NCBI RefSeq assembly: GCF_036567905.1
Contig: NZ_DATCTO010000004.1
Coordinates: 1-36,010, forward strand
Direction of reading: 5' to 3'
From: Candidatus Binatus sp.
GTDB lineage: Bacteria; Desulfobacterota; Binatia; Binatales; Binataceae
DNA: 36,010 bases
Numbering within the stretch: position 1 is the stretch's first letter; the number at the start of each line of letters is the position of its first letter. The notes under the pieces are model-generated. The model saw nothing but the letters and a program-made list of their open reading frames with translations, had not been told where the DNA came from and made no database searches. Both the position numbers and the translations under genes were made by a program. Below, piece after piece: positions 22,205-31,367 of the stretch.

Positions 22205-24862
22205 GTGGATTTGCCCAAGACATTTGATTCGAAGTCCGCTGAAGAAAGATGGTTTCAGCAGTGGATCGATCTCGGCTACTTTAAGGCCGATCCCGCGCGC
22301 GAGGGTAAAGTCTTCTCGGTCGTGATTCCACCGCCGAACATCACCGGTCAGCTCCATCTCGGCCACGCGCTCAACGTCTCGCTCCAGGACATCATCGTGC
22401 GCGCGCGCCGGATGCAGGGGTACAACACGCTGTGGCTGCCCGGCACCGATCACGCCGGAATCGCGACGCAAAACGCGGTCGAGAAGAGCCTTGCGAAGGA
22501 TGGCAAGAACCGTCATCTGCTCGGCCGCGACGCATTCGTGGATCGCGTCTGGCAATGGCGCGCGACTTACGGCGATCGAATCCTGAATCAGTTGCGCAGG
22601 CTTGGCGCGTCATGCGACTGGAGCCGCGAGCGCTTCACGCTCGATCCGGGTCTTTCGCGCGCCGTGACGAAAGTCTTCGTCGATCTTTACAACAAGGATC
22701 TCATCTACCGCGCCAAGCGGCTGATCAACTGGTGTCCGCGATGCGAGACGGCGCTGTCCGATCTCGAAGTCGATCACAAGGACGTTGCGGGCAGCCTTTG
22801 GTACATTCGATATCCATTCGCGGACGGCAGCGGCGCGATCACCATAGCGACGACGCGGCCCGAGACGATGCTCGGTGACACCGCGGTCGCGGTGAATCCC
22901 GGCGACGAGCGCTACCAATCGTACGTCGGCAAGACCATTCGTCTGCCGCTGATGGGCCGCGAGATAAAGATCATTGCCGACGACGCGATCGATCGCGAAT
23001 TCGGCACCGGCGCGCTGAAAGTGACACCGGCCCACGACCCGGTGGACTTCGAGTTGGGCAAGCGTCACGGCCTCGATCAGGTCCCGGTGCTCGACGGCAA
23101 AGGGCGGATCAACGAAAACGGCGGCGTGTATCGCGGACTCACGCGCGAGGATGCGCGCAAGCAAATCGTCAAGGACCTCGAAGACGCCGGCCTGCTCGAA
23201 AAGATCGAGCCGCATTCGCACGCGGTCGGCGTGTGCTCGCGATGCGACACGATCGTCGAGCCGATGCTCTCCGAGCAATGGTTCATGCGGATGCGGGAGA
23301 TGGCCGATCGCGCGATCGAAGCGGTGCGCAAGGGCGACACGACCTTCCATCCGAAGTTCTGGGAGAACACGTTTTTCAACTGGCTCGAGAACATCCACGA
23401 CTGGTGTATCTCGCGTCAGCTATGGTGGGGCCATCGGATTCCCGCCTATCGATGCGCGCGATGCGACCATCTGATTGTCGCGGCCGAGCGGCCATCGCGA
23501 TGCGCCGAGTGCGACGGCTCCGACATCATCCAGGACGACGACGTGCTCGACACCTGGTTCAGCTCGGGCCTGTGGCCGATGTCCACGCTGGGATGGCCGG
23601 ACGACACGCCCGAGTTTCATCGCTACTACCCGACCAGCCTGCTGCTGACGGGATTCGACATCATCTTTTTCTGGGTCGCGCGCATGATGATGTTCGCGCT
23701 GGAGCTCACGGACAAGGTGCCGTTCAAGGACGTGTACATCACGCCGCTGGTGCGCGACGAACTTGGCAAGAAGATGACCAAGTCGAAGGGCAACGTCGTT
23801 GACCCACTCGATTTGATGGAACAGTACGGAGCGGACGCGGTCCGCTTCACGCTGGCGCAGTTGGCTGCGCAGGGGCGCGACGTAATCCTGTCGCACGACA
23901 GATTCGCGGCGTCGCGGGCATTCGCCAACAAGATTTGGAACGCGGCGCGATTCGTGATGATGAATCTCGACGGCGCGCCCGCGCCAATCGCGAAAGTTGA
24001 AATCGCGAAGCTGGGATTGGCCGAGCGATGGATTCTGTCGCGACTCGACGACACGACCCGCGAAGTAACCCGGTCGATCGACGCGTACGAATTCAACCTC
24101 GCGGCGATGAAGCTGTACCAGTTCATCTGGCACGAGTTCTGCGATTGGTATATCGAGCTGTCCAAGGAGCCGCTCAAGGCCGGCGGCGAGCGCCAGGCGG
24201 CGGCGCGATGGGTGCTGGTCAACGTATTCGACAAGATGCTGCGCTTGTTGCATCCGTTCATGCCGTTCGTGACCGAGGAAATCTGGCAGGTGATTCGGCC
24301 ATACCTGGACGAGCCGAATCTCGCGGCGCATCTGCCGATTGCGAAGTATCCCGAAGCGTCGGCAAACAATCCGCTGTCACCGGCGGAAGAAACCGCGATG
24401 AATCACTGCATCGAGGCGACCGAGGCGATCAACTCGCTGCGCTCGCTGCTCGGATGGCATCCCGGCCAGCGCGTCACGGCGGTGATTAAGGCGGGAGACG
24501 CGACCGATGCAAGCGAGCTCGAGACGTGGCGGCCCTATGCCACGGCGCTCGCAAAACTCGAAACCGTGAAGGTCGGTACATCGTCGGGAGATCGCGCAGT
24601 GTTCTCGCACCTGGCGTGGGCAGACGTTGGAGTTGACGCGCCCGAGGGGTACGACTTCCAAGTCGCTCGTCAGAAGCTACAGAAACAACTCGACGAAGTC
24701 GGCAAGCACGCCGCCCAGCATGAAGCGCGGTTGAACGATTCCCGTTTTATGACCAAAGCCGATCCCGAAGCGCGAGTTGAAGTCGCGCAGCGATTCGAAA
24801 GTCTGCAGGCGCAGCGAAAGTTGTTGAGCGAACAATTGCGGCAACTCGAGGAACGCGCCTGA
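22205..24862 (+). CDS. valS: Valyl-tRNA synthetase
   Basis: A class I synthetase of 885 residues charging tRNA-Val and editing misacylated Thr. The HIGH motif appears as HLGH in PPPNITGQLHLGHALN; the KMSKS motif as KMTKS in LGKKMTKSKGNVVDP. The editing domain carries TTRPETMLGDTAVAVNP. A zinc-ribbon-like pair (CARCDHLI, CAEC) and a C-terminal coiled-coil tRNA-binding arm (from about residue 820) are present. The start is a GTG at 22205, preceded by a weak AGGA. A -10-like TAAAAT lies at 22167-22172. nadC follows within 12 bases. Confidence 0.97.
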   Translation: MDLPKTFDSKSAEERWFQQWIDLGYFKADPAREGKVFSVVIPPPNITGQLHLGHALNVSLQDIIVRARRMQGYNTLWLPGTDHAGIATQNAVEKSLAKDGKNRHLLGRDAFVDRVWQWRATYGDRILNQLRRLGASCDWSRERFTLDPGLSRAVTKVFVDLYNKDLIYRAKRLINWCPRCETALSDLEVDHKDVAGSLWYIRYPFADGSGAITIATTRPETMLGDTAVAVNPGDERYQSYVGKTIRLPLMGREIKIIADDAIDREFGTGALKVTPAHDPVDFELGKRHGLDQVPVLDGKGRINENGGVYRGLTREDARKQIVKDLEDAGLLEKIEPHSHAVGVCSRCDTIVEPMLSEQWFMRMREMADRAIEAVRKGDTTFHPKFWENTFFNWLENIHDWCISRQLWWGHRIPAYRCARCDHLIVAAERPSRCAECDGSDIIQDDDVLDTWFSSGLWPMSTLGWPDDTPEFHRYYPTSLLLTGFDIIFFWVARMMMFALELTDKVPFKDVYITPLVRDELGKKMTKSKGNVVDPLDLMEQYGADAVRFTLAQLAAQGRDVILSHDRFAASRAFANKIWNAARFVMMNLDGAPAPIAKVEIAKLGLAERWILSRLDDTTREVTRSIDAYEFNLAAMKLYQFIWHEFCDWYIELSKEPLKAGGERQAAARWVLVNVFDKMLRLLHPFMPFVTEEIWQVIRPYLDEPNLAAHLPIAKYPEASANNPLSPAEETAMNHCIEATEAINSLRSLLGWHPGQRVTAVIKAGDATDASELETWRPYATALAKLETVKVGTSSGDRAVFSHLAWADVGVDAPEGYDFQVARQKLQKQLDEVGKHAAQHEARLNDSRFMTKADPEARVEVAQRFESLQAQRKLLSEQLRQLEERA

Positions 24863-24874
24863 GAGTCAGGTGGC

Positions 24875-25723
24875 ATGGAACTGTTCAAGCAATTCGATCC
24901 CACCGAACTCATCAAGCGGGCGCTGGCCGAGGACGTGGGGCAGGGCGATATCACGACGGCTGCGACCGTCGCGCCGGGCGCGATGGGCCGCGCGCGAATC
25001 ACCGTCAAAGAACCGCGAATGATTCTCGCCGGCGGCATCCTGATTGAACCCGTGATGCGCCTGGCGGGCGCCGAGCCGAGCATGGTTGCGCTGGCGCCCG
25101 AAGGCGCGGAACTGAAAGCCGGCGCCGTACTCGCGGAGATCGAGGGCAAGCTCGCGGGACTGCTGATCGGCGAGCGCACGGCGCTCAACTTCGTGCAGTT
25201 GCTCTCGGGAATCGCGACCACGACGCGGGCGTTCGTCGATGCGATCGCAGGCACCCATGCCAAGATCCTCGACACGCGCAAGACTCATCCCGGCCTGCGC
25301 GTCGTCGAGAAGTACGCGGTCCGTGTCGGCGGCGGGCACAACCATCGCCTGGGCCTGGACGGCGGCGTGCTGATCAAGGAAAACCATATCGCGGCGGCGG
25401 GCACGGTGACGAAAGCCATCGAAGGTGCCCGCCGGCTGGCGCCGCACACGCTGAAAATCGAGATCGAATGCGAGACGCTCGGGCAAGTTGAAGAAGCACT
25501 TAAAGCCGGCGCCGATGCGATCCTGCTCGACAACATGACGCTCGACAACGTCCGCAAAGCGCGCGCGATGGCGCCGAAGAGTGTTCAGCTCGAAGTCTCC
25601 GGAGGCGTGACACTGCAGAGTGTTCGCGCGATCGCGGAGGCGGGCGCCGATTTAATTTCCGTTGGTGCCCTGACTCATTCGGCGCGATTTCTGGATATCA
25701 GCATGAGAATCGACGCGGTCTGA
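24875..25723 (+). CDS. nadC: Nicotinate-nucleotide pyrophosphorylase (quinolinate phosphoribosyltransferase)
   Basis: This enzyme forms nicotinate mononucleotide from quinolinate and PRPP in de novo NAD synthesis. It has 282 residues, as usual. Family marks are EDVGQGDITTAATV near the N-terminus, the TRKTHPGLRVVEKYAVRVGGGHNHRLGLDGGVLIKENH region carrying the active-site lysines and histidines, and the barrel C-terminus LEVSGGVTLQSVRAIAEAGADLISVGALTHS. The ATG at 24875 has an agg-type site. It is followed immediately by birA and preceded by valS, so a cofactor-related operon is likely. Confidence 0.96.
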   Translation: MELFKQFDPTELIKRALAEDVGQGDITTAATVAPGAMGRARITVKEPRMILAGGILIEPVMRLAGAEPSMVALAPEGAELKAGAVLAEIEGKLAGLLIGERTALNFVQLLSGIATTTRAFVDAIAGTHAKILDTRKTHPGLRVVEKYAVRVGGGHNHRLGLDGGVLIKENHIAAAGTVTKAIEGARRLAPHTLKIEIECETLGQVEEALKAGADAILLDNMTLDNVRKARAMAPKSVQLEVSGGVTLQSVRAIAEAGADLISVGALTHSARFLDISMRIDAV

Positions 25724-25780
25724 TTGGCGGTCCCCGCTCGGTGCTACGCGGCTGCGGATTCGCTGAAAAAACTTAAAGTA

Positions 25781-26578
25781 ATGCCTCAGAATCCATATCT
25801 TGCCAGCGAACGCGGCGCGCCCGGCCGCATCGGCTGGCGGATTCATTATTTCGCCGAAATCGATTCCACCCAGGAAGCTGCGCGCGAGCTGGCCGCGGGC
25901 GGCGCCGACCAGGGCACCGCGGTGATCGCGGAGCGTCAGAGTGCGGGGCGGGGCAGGATGGGCCGCACGTGGCATTCGCCGCCCGGGGTCAACCTATACA
26001 CGACGATAATCCTCCGGCCGCCGATTCCACTGGCCGACGTGCCTTGCTTAAGTCTGGTGGCCGGAGTCGCGGCGGCCGAGGCGCTCGAGCGCGACGCGCC
26101 GGGGATCGTTGCGCTCAAATGGCCCAACGACGTATGGCTGCGCGGACGCAAGGCGGGCGGCATAATCGCCGAGGCGGTGACCGACGCGCGCCAGGAACTC
26201 GACTGCGTGCTGCTGGGCATCGGAATCAATATCAATCTCGCGACGGACGACATCCCGCCGGAGCTGCGCGACAAGGCGACCTCGATGCGGATCGCGACCG
26301 GGCATCCATGCGATCGGATTGCGATCGCCGATTCGCTTTTTAATCGGCTCGACTCCCGCTATATGGAAACCCTGACGCGCGGCTTCGAGTCGGTTCGTCC
26401 CGCGTGGGAACGCTACTCGGCGCTGACCGGCAAGCGCATCGCAATCGTGGACGGCGGGCGGCGCCAGTCGGGCGTGGTCAGGGGAATCGACGGGACAGGT
26501 GCACTGCTGCTAGACATCGGAGACCGGGTCGAGCGAATCGTCGCGGGTGAGGTGAGCGTGGAAGGGGCGTACGAGTAG
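25781..26578 (+). CDS. birA: Biotin--protein ligase (monofunctional BirA)
   Basis: This protein forms biotinyl-AMP and transfers biotin to carboxylase carrier lysines. The catalytic domain is complete: FAEIDSTQEAARELA, biotin/ATP loop QSAGRGRMGRTWHSPPG, LKWPNDVWLRGRKAGGIIAEA and GIGININ, then the small C-terminal SH3-like domain (GRRQSGVVRGIDGTGALLL). There is no N-terminal DNA-binding domain, so it is not a repressor. I prefer the ATG at 25781 (265 residues). A TTG at 25724, just after the nadC stop, would add 19 residues and cannot be excluded; neither has a good ribosome site. Confidence 0.93.
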   Translation: MPQNPYLASERGAPGRIGWRIHYFAEIDSTQEAARELAAGGADQGTAVIAERQSAGRGRMGRTWHSPPGVNLYTTIILRPPIPLADVPCLSLVAGVAAAEALERDAPGIVALKWPNDVWLRGRKAGGIIAEAVTDARQELDCVLLGIGININLATDDIPPELRDKATSMRIATGHPCDRIAIADSLFNRLDSRYMETLTRGFESVRPAWERYSALTGKRIAIVDGGRRQSGVVRGIDGTGALLLDIGDRVERIVAGEVSVEGAYE

Positions 26579-26674
26579 CGGTATGTGATCGACGCGAAAT
26601 AAACTGCATCGAGCGGGGGCGCGGCGCCCTGGAATCGGCGCTGGTCCCGCCGGGCAGGCTGAGAGGTACTCTCT

Positions 26675-28792
26675 ATGGCTGTTGAGGAAATCGGACGGCT
26701 TAGAACTATCGCAATCGTGGGCCAGGGCGGGACCGGCAAAACGCAGGCCGCCGATGCGATGCTCTTCAGCGCGGGCGCGACGGCGCGATTGGGGCGGCCC
26801 GACGACGGCTCGGCGGCGATGGACTTCGAGCCCGAAGAAATCAAGCATCACATTTCGATCAGTTCTGCGTTTAATCATCTCAACTGGAAAAAAACCGAAG
26901 TAATTCTAGCCGACACGCCCGGCTACGCCGCTTTCCTGCCCGAAACGATCACGACTTTGCGCGCGGTGGACGGGGTGGTGATGCTGATAAGCCCGGGCGC
27001 CGACACCAAGGTTGAATCGGAAAAAATCTGGGCCGCGACCGAGGAACTCAAACTGCCGCGGATCGCGTTCGTGTCGCGGCTCGATCGCGAGCGCACCAGC
27101 TTCGACGCCGCGATGAAGGACCTCGAAAAGGTTCTTGGCGCGCGCGCCGTCGCGCTGACGATCCCGATTGGCGAAGAACTCGGCTTCACGGGCGTGGTCG
27201 ACGTGCTCGCGATGAAGGCGCTCAGCTACGCCGACGCCAGCGGCAAATTCAAGGAAGAGGAATTGTCGGCCGAGCTGAAGGCTCGCGCGGAAACGGCGCG
27301 CACCGCGTTGCTCGAGGCGGTCGCCGAGACCGACGATACGCTGCTCGAAAAATATCTCGACAAAGGGACGCTCGACGACGCTGAAGTTCGCGCGGCGCTG
27401 CACGCGGCCGTGGTCGGGCGCAAAATCACGCCGGTCTTCTGCGGATCGGGGGCAAAGAATATCGGCATCGGGCCGCTGCTCGACGCCGTGACGACGTATC
27501 TGCCCGCGCCCAACGAACGGCCTCCGGTGGAATGCCAGAATCCGGCGACCGGCGAGCCGGTAAGCCGTCCCGCCGATCCGGCGGCGCCGTTCGCCGCGCT
27601 GGTGTTCAAGACGATCATCGACCCGTTCGCCGGCAAGCTCTCCATCTTCCGCATCATTTCGGGCCGCGCTCAGACCGACGCGGGTGCGTTCAACTCGACC
27701 AGAGAATCGAAGGAGCGCTTCGGCCAGTTGCTGCGGCTCGAGGGCAAGAAGCAGTCTCCGATCGCCGCCGCGATCGCGGGCGAGATCGTCGCCGTCGCCA
27801 AGCTGAAGGACACCACCACCGGCGACACTCTATGCGACGAGAAAGCGCCGGTGCTGGTGATGCCGCCGCTGACGCGTCCGGCGGCCGTGATGTCTTTCGC
27901 AATTCGTCCAAAGACCAAGGGCGATGAGGAGAAGTCGTCGTCGGCGCTACAGAAGCTGATCGAGGAGGACCTCGCGCTGGAAATGCATCGCGATCCGCAA
28001 ACCCACGACATCATTTTGTCGGGCACCGGCCAGATGCATATCGAAATCACGGTCGAGAAGCTGCGCCGGAAATTCAACGTGGACGTCGAGCTTCAGGCGC
28101 CCAAGGTTCCTTACAAGGAAACCATCAAGGGACGCGCCGAAGCGCAAGGCAAGTACAAGCGTCAATCGGGCGGCCGCGGCCAATACGGGGATTGCTGGCT
28201 CAAGATCGAGCCGATGCCGCGCGGCAAGGGCTTCGAGTTCGTGGATAACATCGTGGGCGGCGTGATCCCGCGCAACTTTATTCCGTCGGTCGAAAAGGGC
28301 GTGCGCAGCACGCTGGTCGAAGGACATCTGGCCGGTTATCCGATGGTGGACGTCAGGGTAACCGTATTTGACGGCAGCTATCACGATGTCGATTCGTCGG
28401 ACATGGCGTTTCAGATCGCAGCCTCGATGGGCTTCAAGGCAGCGCTGGAGAAGGCCAAGCCGATCATTCTCGAACCGATCGTCGCGGTCGAAGTTGCGTG
28501 TCCCGATGAATGCATGGGCGACGTAATTGGCGATCTGAACTCGCGTCGCGGCAAAGTGCTCGGGATGGACAGCAAGGGCAATGGCCAGGTGATCAAGGCG
28601 CAGGTGCCGATGTCGGAGGTGCTGAAGTACGCGCCCGACCTGCGCTCGATCACGTCGGGCCGCGGCTCCTTCGAGCAGCACTTCTCGCATTACGAGGAGG
28701 CGCCGGCGCCGGTCGCGGAAAAAATCATCAAGGAGACGCTCGCGGCGCGGGAGGCCGCCGGCGCCAAATCGCACGCGCACGCCCACGCATAA
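26675..28792 (+). CDS. EF-G-like GTPase (FusA2 type) with altered G-motifs
   Basis: A 705-residue protein with the EF-G domain order: GTPase, OB-like domain II, domain III, domain IV (KGRAEAQGKYKRQSGGRGQYGDCWLKIEP) and domain V. It belongs to the EF-G-like/EF-G2 group. The P-loop is GQGGTGKT (residues 16-23). The switch II motif is DTPGY, with Tyr84 in place of the catalytic His, and the base-recognition NKxD is SRLD (residues 134-137). Similar changes are known in EF-G2 proteins that lack ribosome-stimulated GTPase. A role as a second translational GTPase or ribosome-associated factor is inferred. A ribosome site (gagaggt) precedes the ATG. The His/Ala-rich tail ends SHAHAHA. Confidence 0.9.
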   Translation: MAVEEIGRLRTIAIVGQGGTGKTQAADAMLFSAGATARLGRPDDGSAAMDFEPEEIKHHISISSAFNHLNWKKTEVILADTPGYAAFLPETITTLRAVDGVVMLISPGADTKVESEKIWAATEELKLPRIAFVSRLDRERTSFDAAMKDLEKVLGARAVALTIPIGEELGFTGVVDVLAMKALSYADASGKFKEEELSAELKARAETARTALLEAVAETDDTLLEKYLDKGTLDDAEVRAALHAAVVGRKITPVFCGSGAKNIGIGPLLDAVTTYLPAPNERPPVECQNPATGEPVSRPADPAAPFAALVFKTIIDPFAGKLSIFRIISGRAQTDAGAFNSTRESKERFGQLLRLEGKKQSPIAAAIAGEIVAVAKLKDTTTGDTLCDEKAPVLVMPPLTRPAAVMSFAIRPKTKGDEEKSSSALQKLIEEDLALEMHRDPQTHDIILSGTGQMHIEITVEKLRRKFNVDVELQAPKVPYKETIKGRAEAQGKYKRQSGGRGQYGDCWLKIEPMPRGKGFEFVDNIVGGVIPRNFIPSVEKGVRSTLVEGHLAGYPMVDVRVTVFDGSYHDVDSSDMAFQIAASMGFKAALEKAKPIILEPIVAVEVACPDECMGDVIGDLNSRRGKVLGMDSKGNGQVIKAQVPMSEVLKYAPDLRSITSGRGSFEQHFSHYEEAPAPVAEKIIKETLAAREAAGAKSHAHAHA

Positions 28793-28819
28793 CGCCCGCA
28801 GCAGGGCGGGGCGGCCGGG

Positions 28820-28848
28820 TATTGCAAGGGCCGTCCGTCTTGTACAAT
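28820..28848 (+). promoter_or_regulatory. Candidate promoter of the DUF2905-ntrY-REC-lpxC operon
   Basis: TACAAT (28843-28848) matches five of six -10 positions. TATTGC at 28820-28825 stands 17 bases upstream; an alternative TTGCAA (28822-28827) has a 15-base gap. The predicted start would lie about 15-20 bases before the DUF2905 ATG. The -35 is poor, so this is tentative. Confidence 0.4.
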
Positions 28849-28869
28849 CGGTGCTGAGTCAGCTCTGCG

Positions 28870-29082
28870 ATGGCGCCGATAGGAAAAAGCCTGGTCTTCG
28901 CCGGTATCGCGATTGTGGTCGTGGGACTGGCGCTGTGGGGATTGTCGTCGGCGCCATATATAGGCAGGCTGCCCGGCGACATCTACCTCCGTCGCGGCAA
29001 CTTCAGCTTCTATTTTCCGCTCACCACCTGCATTCTTGTCAGCATCGCCGCGACCTTGCTGTTTTCGCTGATGAGGCATTGA
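28870..29082 (+). CDS. DUF2905 small membrane protein
   Basis: A 70-residue protein of two membrane helices (SLVFAGIAIVVVGLALWGLS and FPLTTCILVSIAATLLFSLM) joined by the family loop GRLPGDIYLRRGNFSFYFP. The DUF2905 family has no established function. The start is ATG at 28870 with a weak site. It lies 4 bases before the ntrY start, so it is translated together with the kinase and may belong to the same envelope response. Confidence 0.9.
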   Translation: MAPIGKSLVFAGIAIVVVGLALWGLSSAPYIGRLPGDIYLRRGNFSFYFPLTTCILVSIAATLLFSLMRH

Positions 29083-29086
29083 CGAC

Positions 29087-31315
29087 TTGGCAGCGGAAAG
29101 ACCCGTAAGCCCGCATCGGCTTGCAGAGCGCAAGCGGCGCCGTCGCGAGCTGATCGCCGTCGGAGTTGCCGGCGCGACGCTGGTCGCGTTTGTACTGGCG
29201 CAGACCGAGTTGCCGCCGCTGACGCGTCACACCTCGCTGGGCTCCAATCTGGCGGTCATCTCGCTCTTCAACCTGAGTTTTTTGCTGCTGGGATTGATGC
29301 TGTTCCTGGTCGGACGCAATCTCGCCAAGGTCATCTTCGAGCGCCGCCGCGGATTGATTGGTTCGAAATTCCAGGCCCGGCTGGTCGCCGGATTCATCGC
29401 CGTCGCGCTGATCCCGAGCGCGTTCATGCTTTACGTGTCGGGCGTGTTCCTGCACGCCGACATCAACAGCTGGTTCAATCCCGAGTACCAACAAATTCTC
29501 AATGACTCGCTCGAGATCGCCAAGACTTACTATCTGAACTCGGCCAACAACGCATCGCATTTCGCCCGCGTGCTGGCAGGGGAGATCTCGGCGCGGGGCC
29601 TGCTCGCGCCGCAAAGGCGCGACGAGCTCAAGGCGTTCATCAACAAGCGCCAGGAGGAATACAACCTCGGCACCATCGAGGTATTCTCCGCCGATCGCAA
29701 ACTGCTGCTGATCGACATCAGTCCCAAGACGCCCACCGGCATCGGCGCGTCGCCCGATTCGCCGATCATCTCGCAAACGCTGAAGGGACAGGCGCTCACT
29801 CGCACCGACCGGCTCGGCGACGCCGACGTAATCCGCGGCTCTGCGCCGATTTACGTCTCGAGCGAAACCGACAACGTGCTCGGCGCGGTGCTGGTCGACT
29901 ACTATCTGCCGCGCAGCCTGGCGACGCGCGCAACCAACATTTCGCGCGTATCCGAGGACTACTTCCAGCTGCGAATTCTTCGCCAGCCCATCATGAACAG
30001 CTACCTGCTGACGCTGGTGCTGATCGGGCTGGTGGTGGTAACGCTGGCGAGCTGGTTCGGAATATTTCTTTCCCGCGGAATCACCGGCCCGATCAAGCTG
30101 CTGGCACGCGGGACGCAAGCGGTCGCCGGCGGCGATCTCAATTTCCGCATCCCCGCCGTGGGCGACGACGAGATCGGGCATCTGGTCGATTCCTTCAACC
30201 AGATGACTGCCGATCTGCGCGCTTCCGCCGCCGAACTCGAGCGCCGGCGCCAGTACACGGAGACTCTGCTGCGCAACGTGTCGGCGGGCGTCGTCGGGCT
30301 GGACCATGACGGCGTCGTCACCATGATCAATCCATGCGCCGAGCGGCTGCTCGATCTGAGCGCCGCCGCGGTTATCGGCCGCAACTACCAGGGAGCGTTT
30401 CCGCCCGCGCTGGCCCGCGCGCTCGACGACGTGTTCGCCTTCGCCACGCGTCCCCGCGAGGCGCGCTTGACCGTCAAGCTCGAAGCCGCGGGCGGCGAGA
30501 CCGAGCTGATGATGACCGCCAGTCCGCTGGGCGAGACCCCCGGCGAGCCGGCCGGAACGGTGCTGTTCTTCGAGGACGTCAGCCAGATAGCGAAGGTCGA
30601 GCGGATGGAGGCGTGGCGCGAAGTCGCGCGCCGAATCGCGCACGAAATCAAAAATCCGTTGACACCAATCCAGCTTTCAGCCGAACGGCTTCGGCGCCAG
30701 CTCGGCGCGCGTCCGGGAATCGAATCCGCGCTGGTCGAGGAATGCACGCGAACGATCATCGGCGAAGTCGAGGATCTGAAGGGGCTGGTCAATGAGTTCT
30801 CGGCGTTCGCGCGGATGCCGCATTTGAATCCGGTTCCCGGTGACATCAACGCGCTGGCCGGCGAGACCGTCGCGAATTTCCGCGCGGCGCATCCCAACGT
30901 CGAATTCGCGCTGGCACTCGACCCCGCGATTCCGCTCATCCCGATCGATCGCGAAGCGATGAAGCGCGCGCTAGTCAACCTGCTGGACAATGCCGTCGCC
31001 GCGGCGACCAGCGTCAGTCATAACGGCGCTGGCCCGTTGATCGAGGTGCGCAGCCATCGCCGGCCCGACAATTCAATTGTAACTCTCGAAGTCGCGGACA
31101 ACGGCCCCGGCATCGATCCACGCCTGCGCACGCGCATTTTCGAGCCGTACTATTCGAGCAAAAAGGGCGGCACCGGTCTCGGCCTCGCGATCGTTTCTGC
31201 GGTCGTGACCGACCATCACGGCTTCGTCCGCGTGACCGATAACCAGCCGCGTGGAAGTAGATTTGTGCTCGAGTTTCCCGTAAAATTCCAGCCATTCGCA
31301 AAGGCGATCGGCTGA
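29087..31315 (+). CDS. ntrY: NtrY-type membrane sensor histidine kinase
   Basis: A 742-residue kinase. Three N-terminal membrane helices (about residues 22-40, 58-80, 96-118) are followed by a periplasmic sensor region (to about 304), a fourth helix (305-327), HAMP (329-380), PAS (about 385-500), HisKA with the phosphoacceptor His519 (RIAHEIKNPLTPIQLSAERL) and HATPase with DNGPGID (from Asp671) and GGTGLGLAI. This is the NtrY layout; NtrY normally phosphorylates the sigma-54 regulator NtrX. The start is a TTG at 29087, four bases after the DUF2905 stop, which begins MAAERP; no better codon precedes the first helix. Instead of ntrX, the next gene is a REC-LpxC fusion 52 bases downstream, its likely target. 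Confidence 0.93.
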   Translation: MAAERPVSPHRLAERKRRRRELIAVGVAGATLVAFVLAQTELPPLTRHTSLGSNLAVISLFNLSFLLLGLMLFLVGRNLAKVIFERRRGLIGSKFQARLVAGFIAVALIPSAFMLYVSGVFLHADINSWFNPEYQQILNDSLEIAKTYYLNSANNASHFARVLAGEISARGLLAPQRRDELKAFINKRQEEYNLGTIEVFSADRKLLLIDISPKTPTGIGASPDSPIISQTLKGQALTRTDRLGDADVIRGSAPIYVSSETDNVLGAVLVDYYLPRSLATRATNISRVSEDYFQLRILRQPIMNSYLLTLVLIGLVVVTLASWFGIFLSRGITGPIKLLARGTQAVAGGDLNFRIPAVGDDEIGHLVDSFNQMTADLRASAAELERRRQYTETLLRNVSAGVVGLDHDGVVTMINPCAERLLDLSAAAVIGRNYQGAFPPALARALDDVFAFATRPREARLTVKLEAAGGETELMMTASPLGETPGEPAGTVLFFEDVSQIAKVERMEAWREVARRIAHEIKNPLTPIQLSAERLRRQLGARPGIESALVEECTRTIIGEVEDLKGLVNEFSAFARMPHLNPVPGDINALAGETVANFRAAHPNVEFALALDPAIPLIPIDREAMKRALVNLLDNAVAAATSVSHNGAGPLIEVRSHRRPDNSIVTLEVADNGPGIDPRLRTRIFEPYYSSKKGGTGLGLAIVSAVVTDHHGFVRVTDNQPRGSRFVLEFPVKFQPFAKAIG

Positions 31316-31367
31316 TGCGATCCTTTCCGCGCCGCAACGAAACGCGATTTCCCGGAGAAAATTTGAC

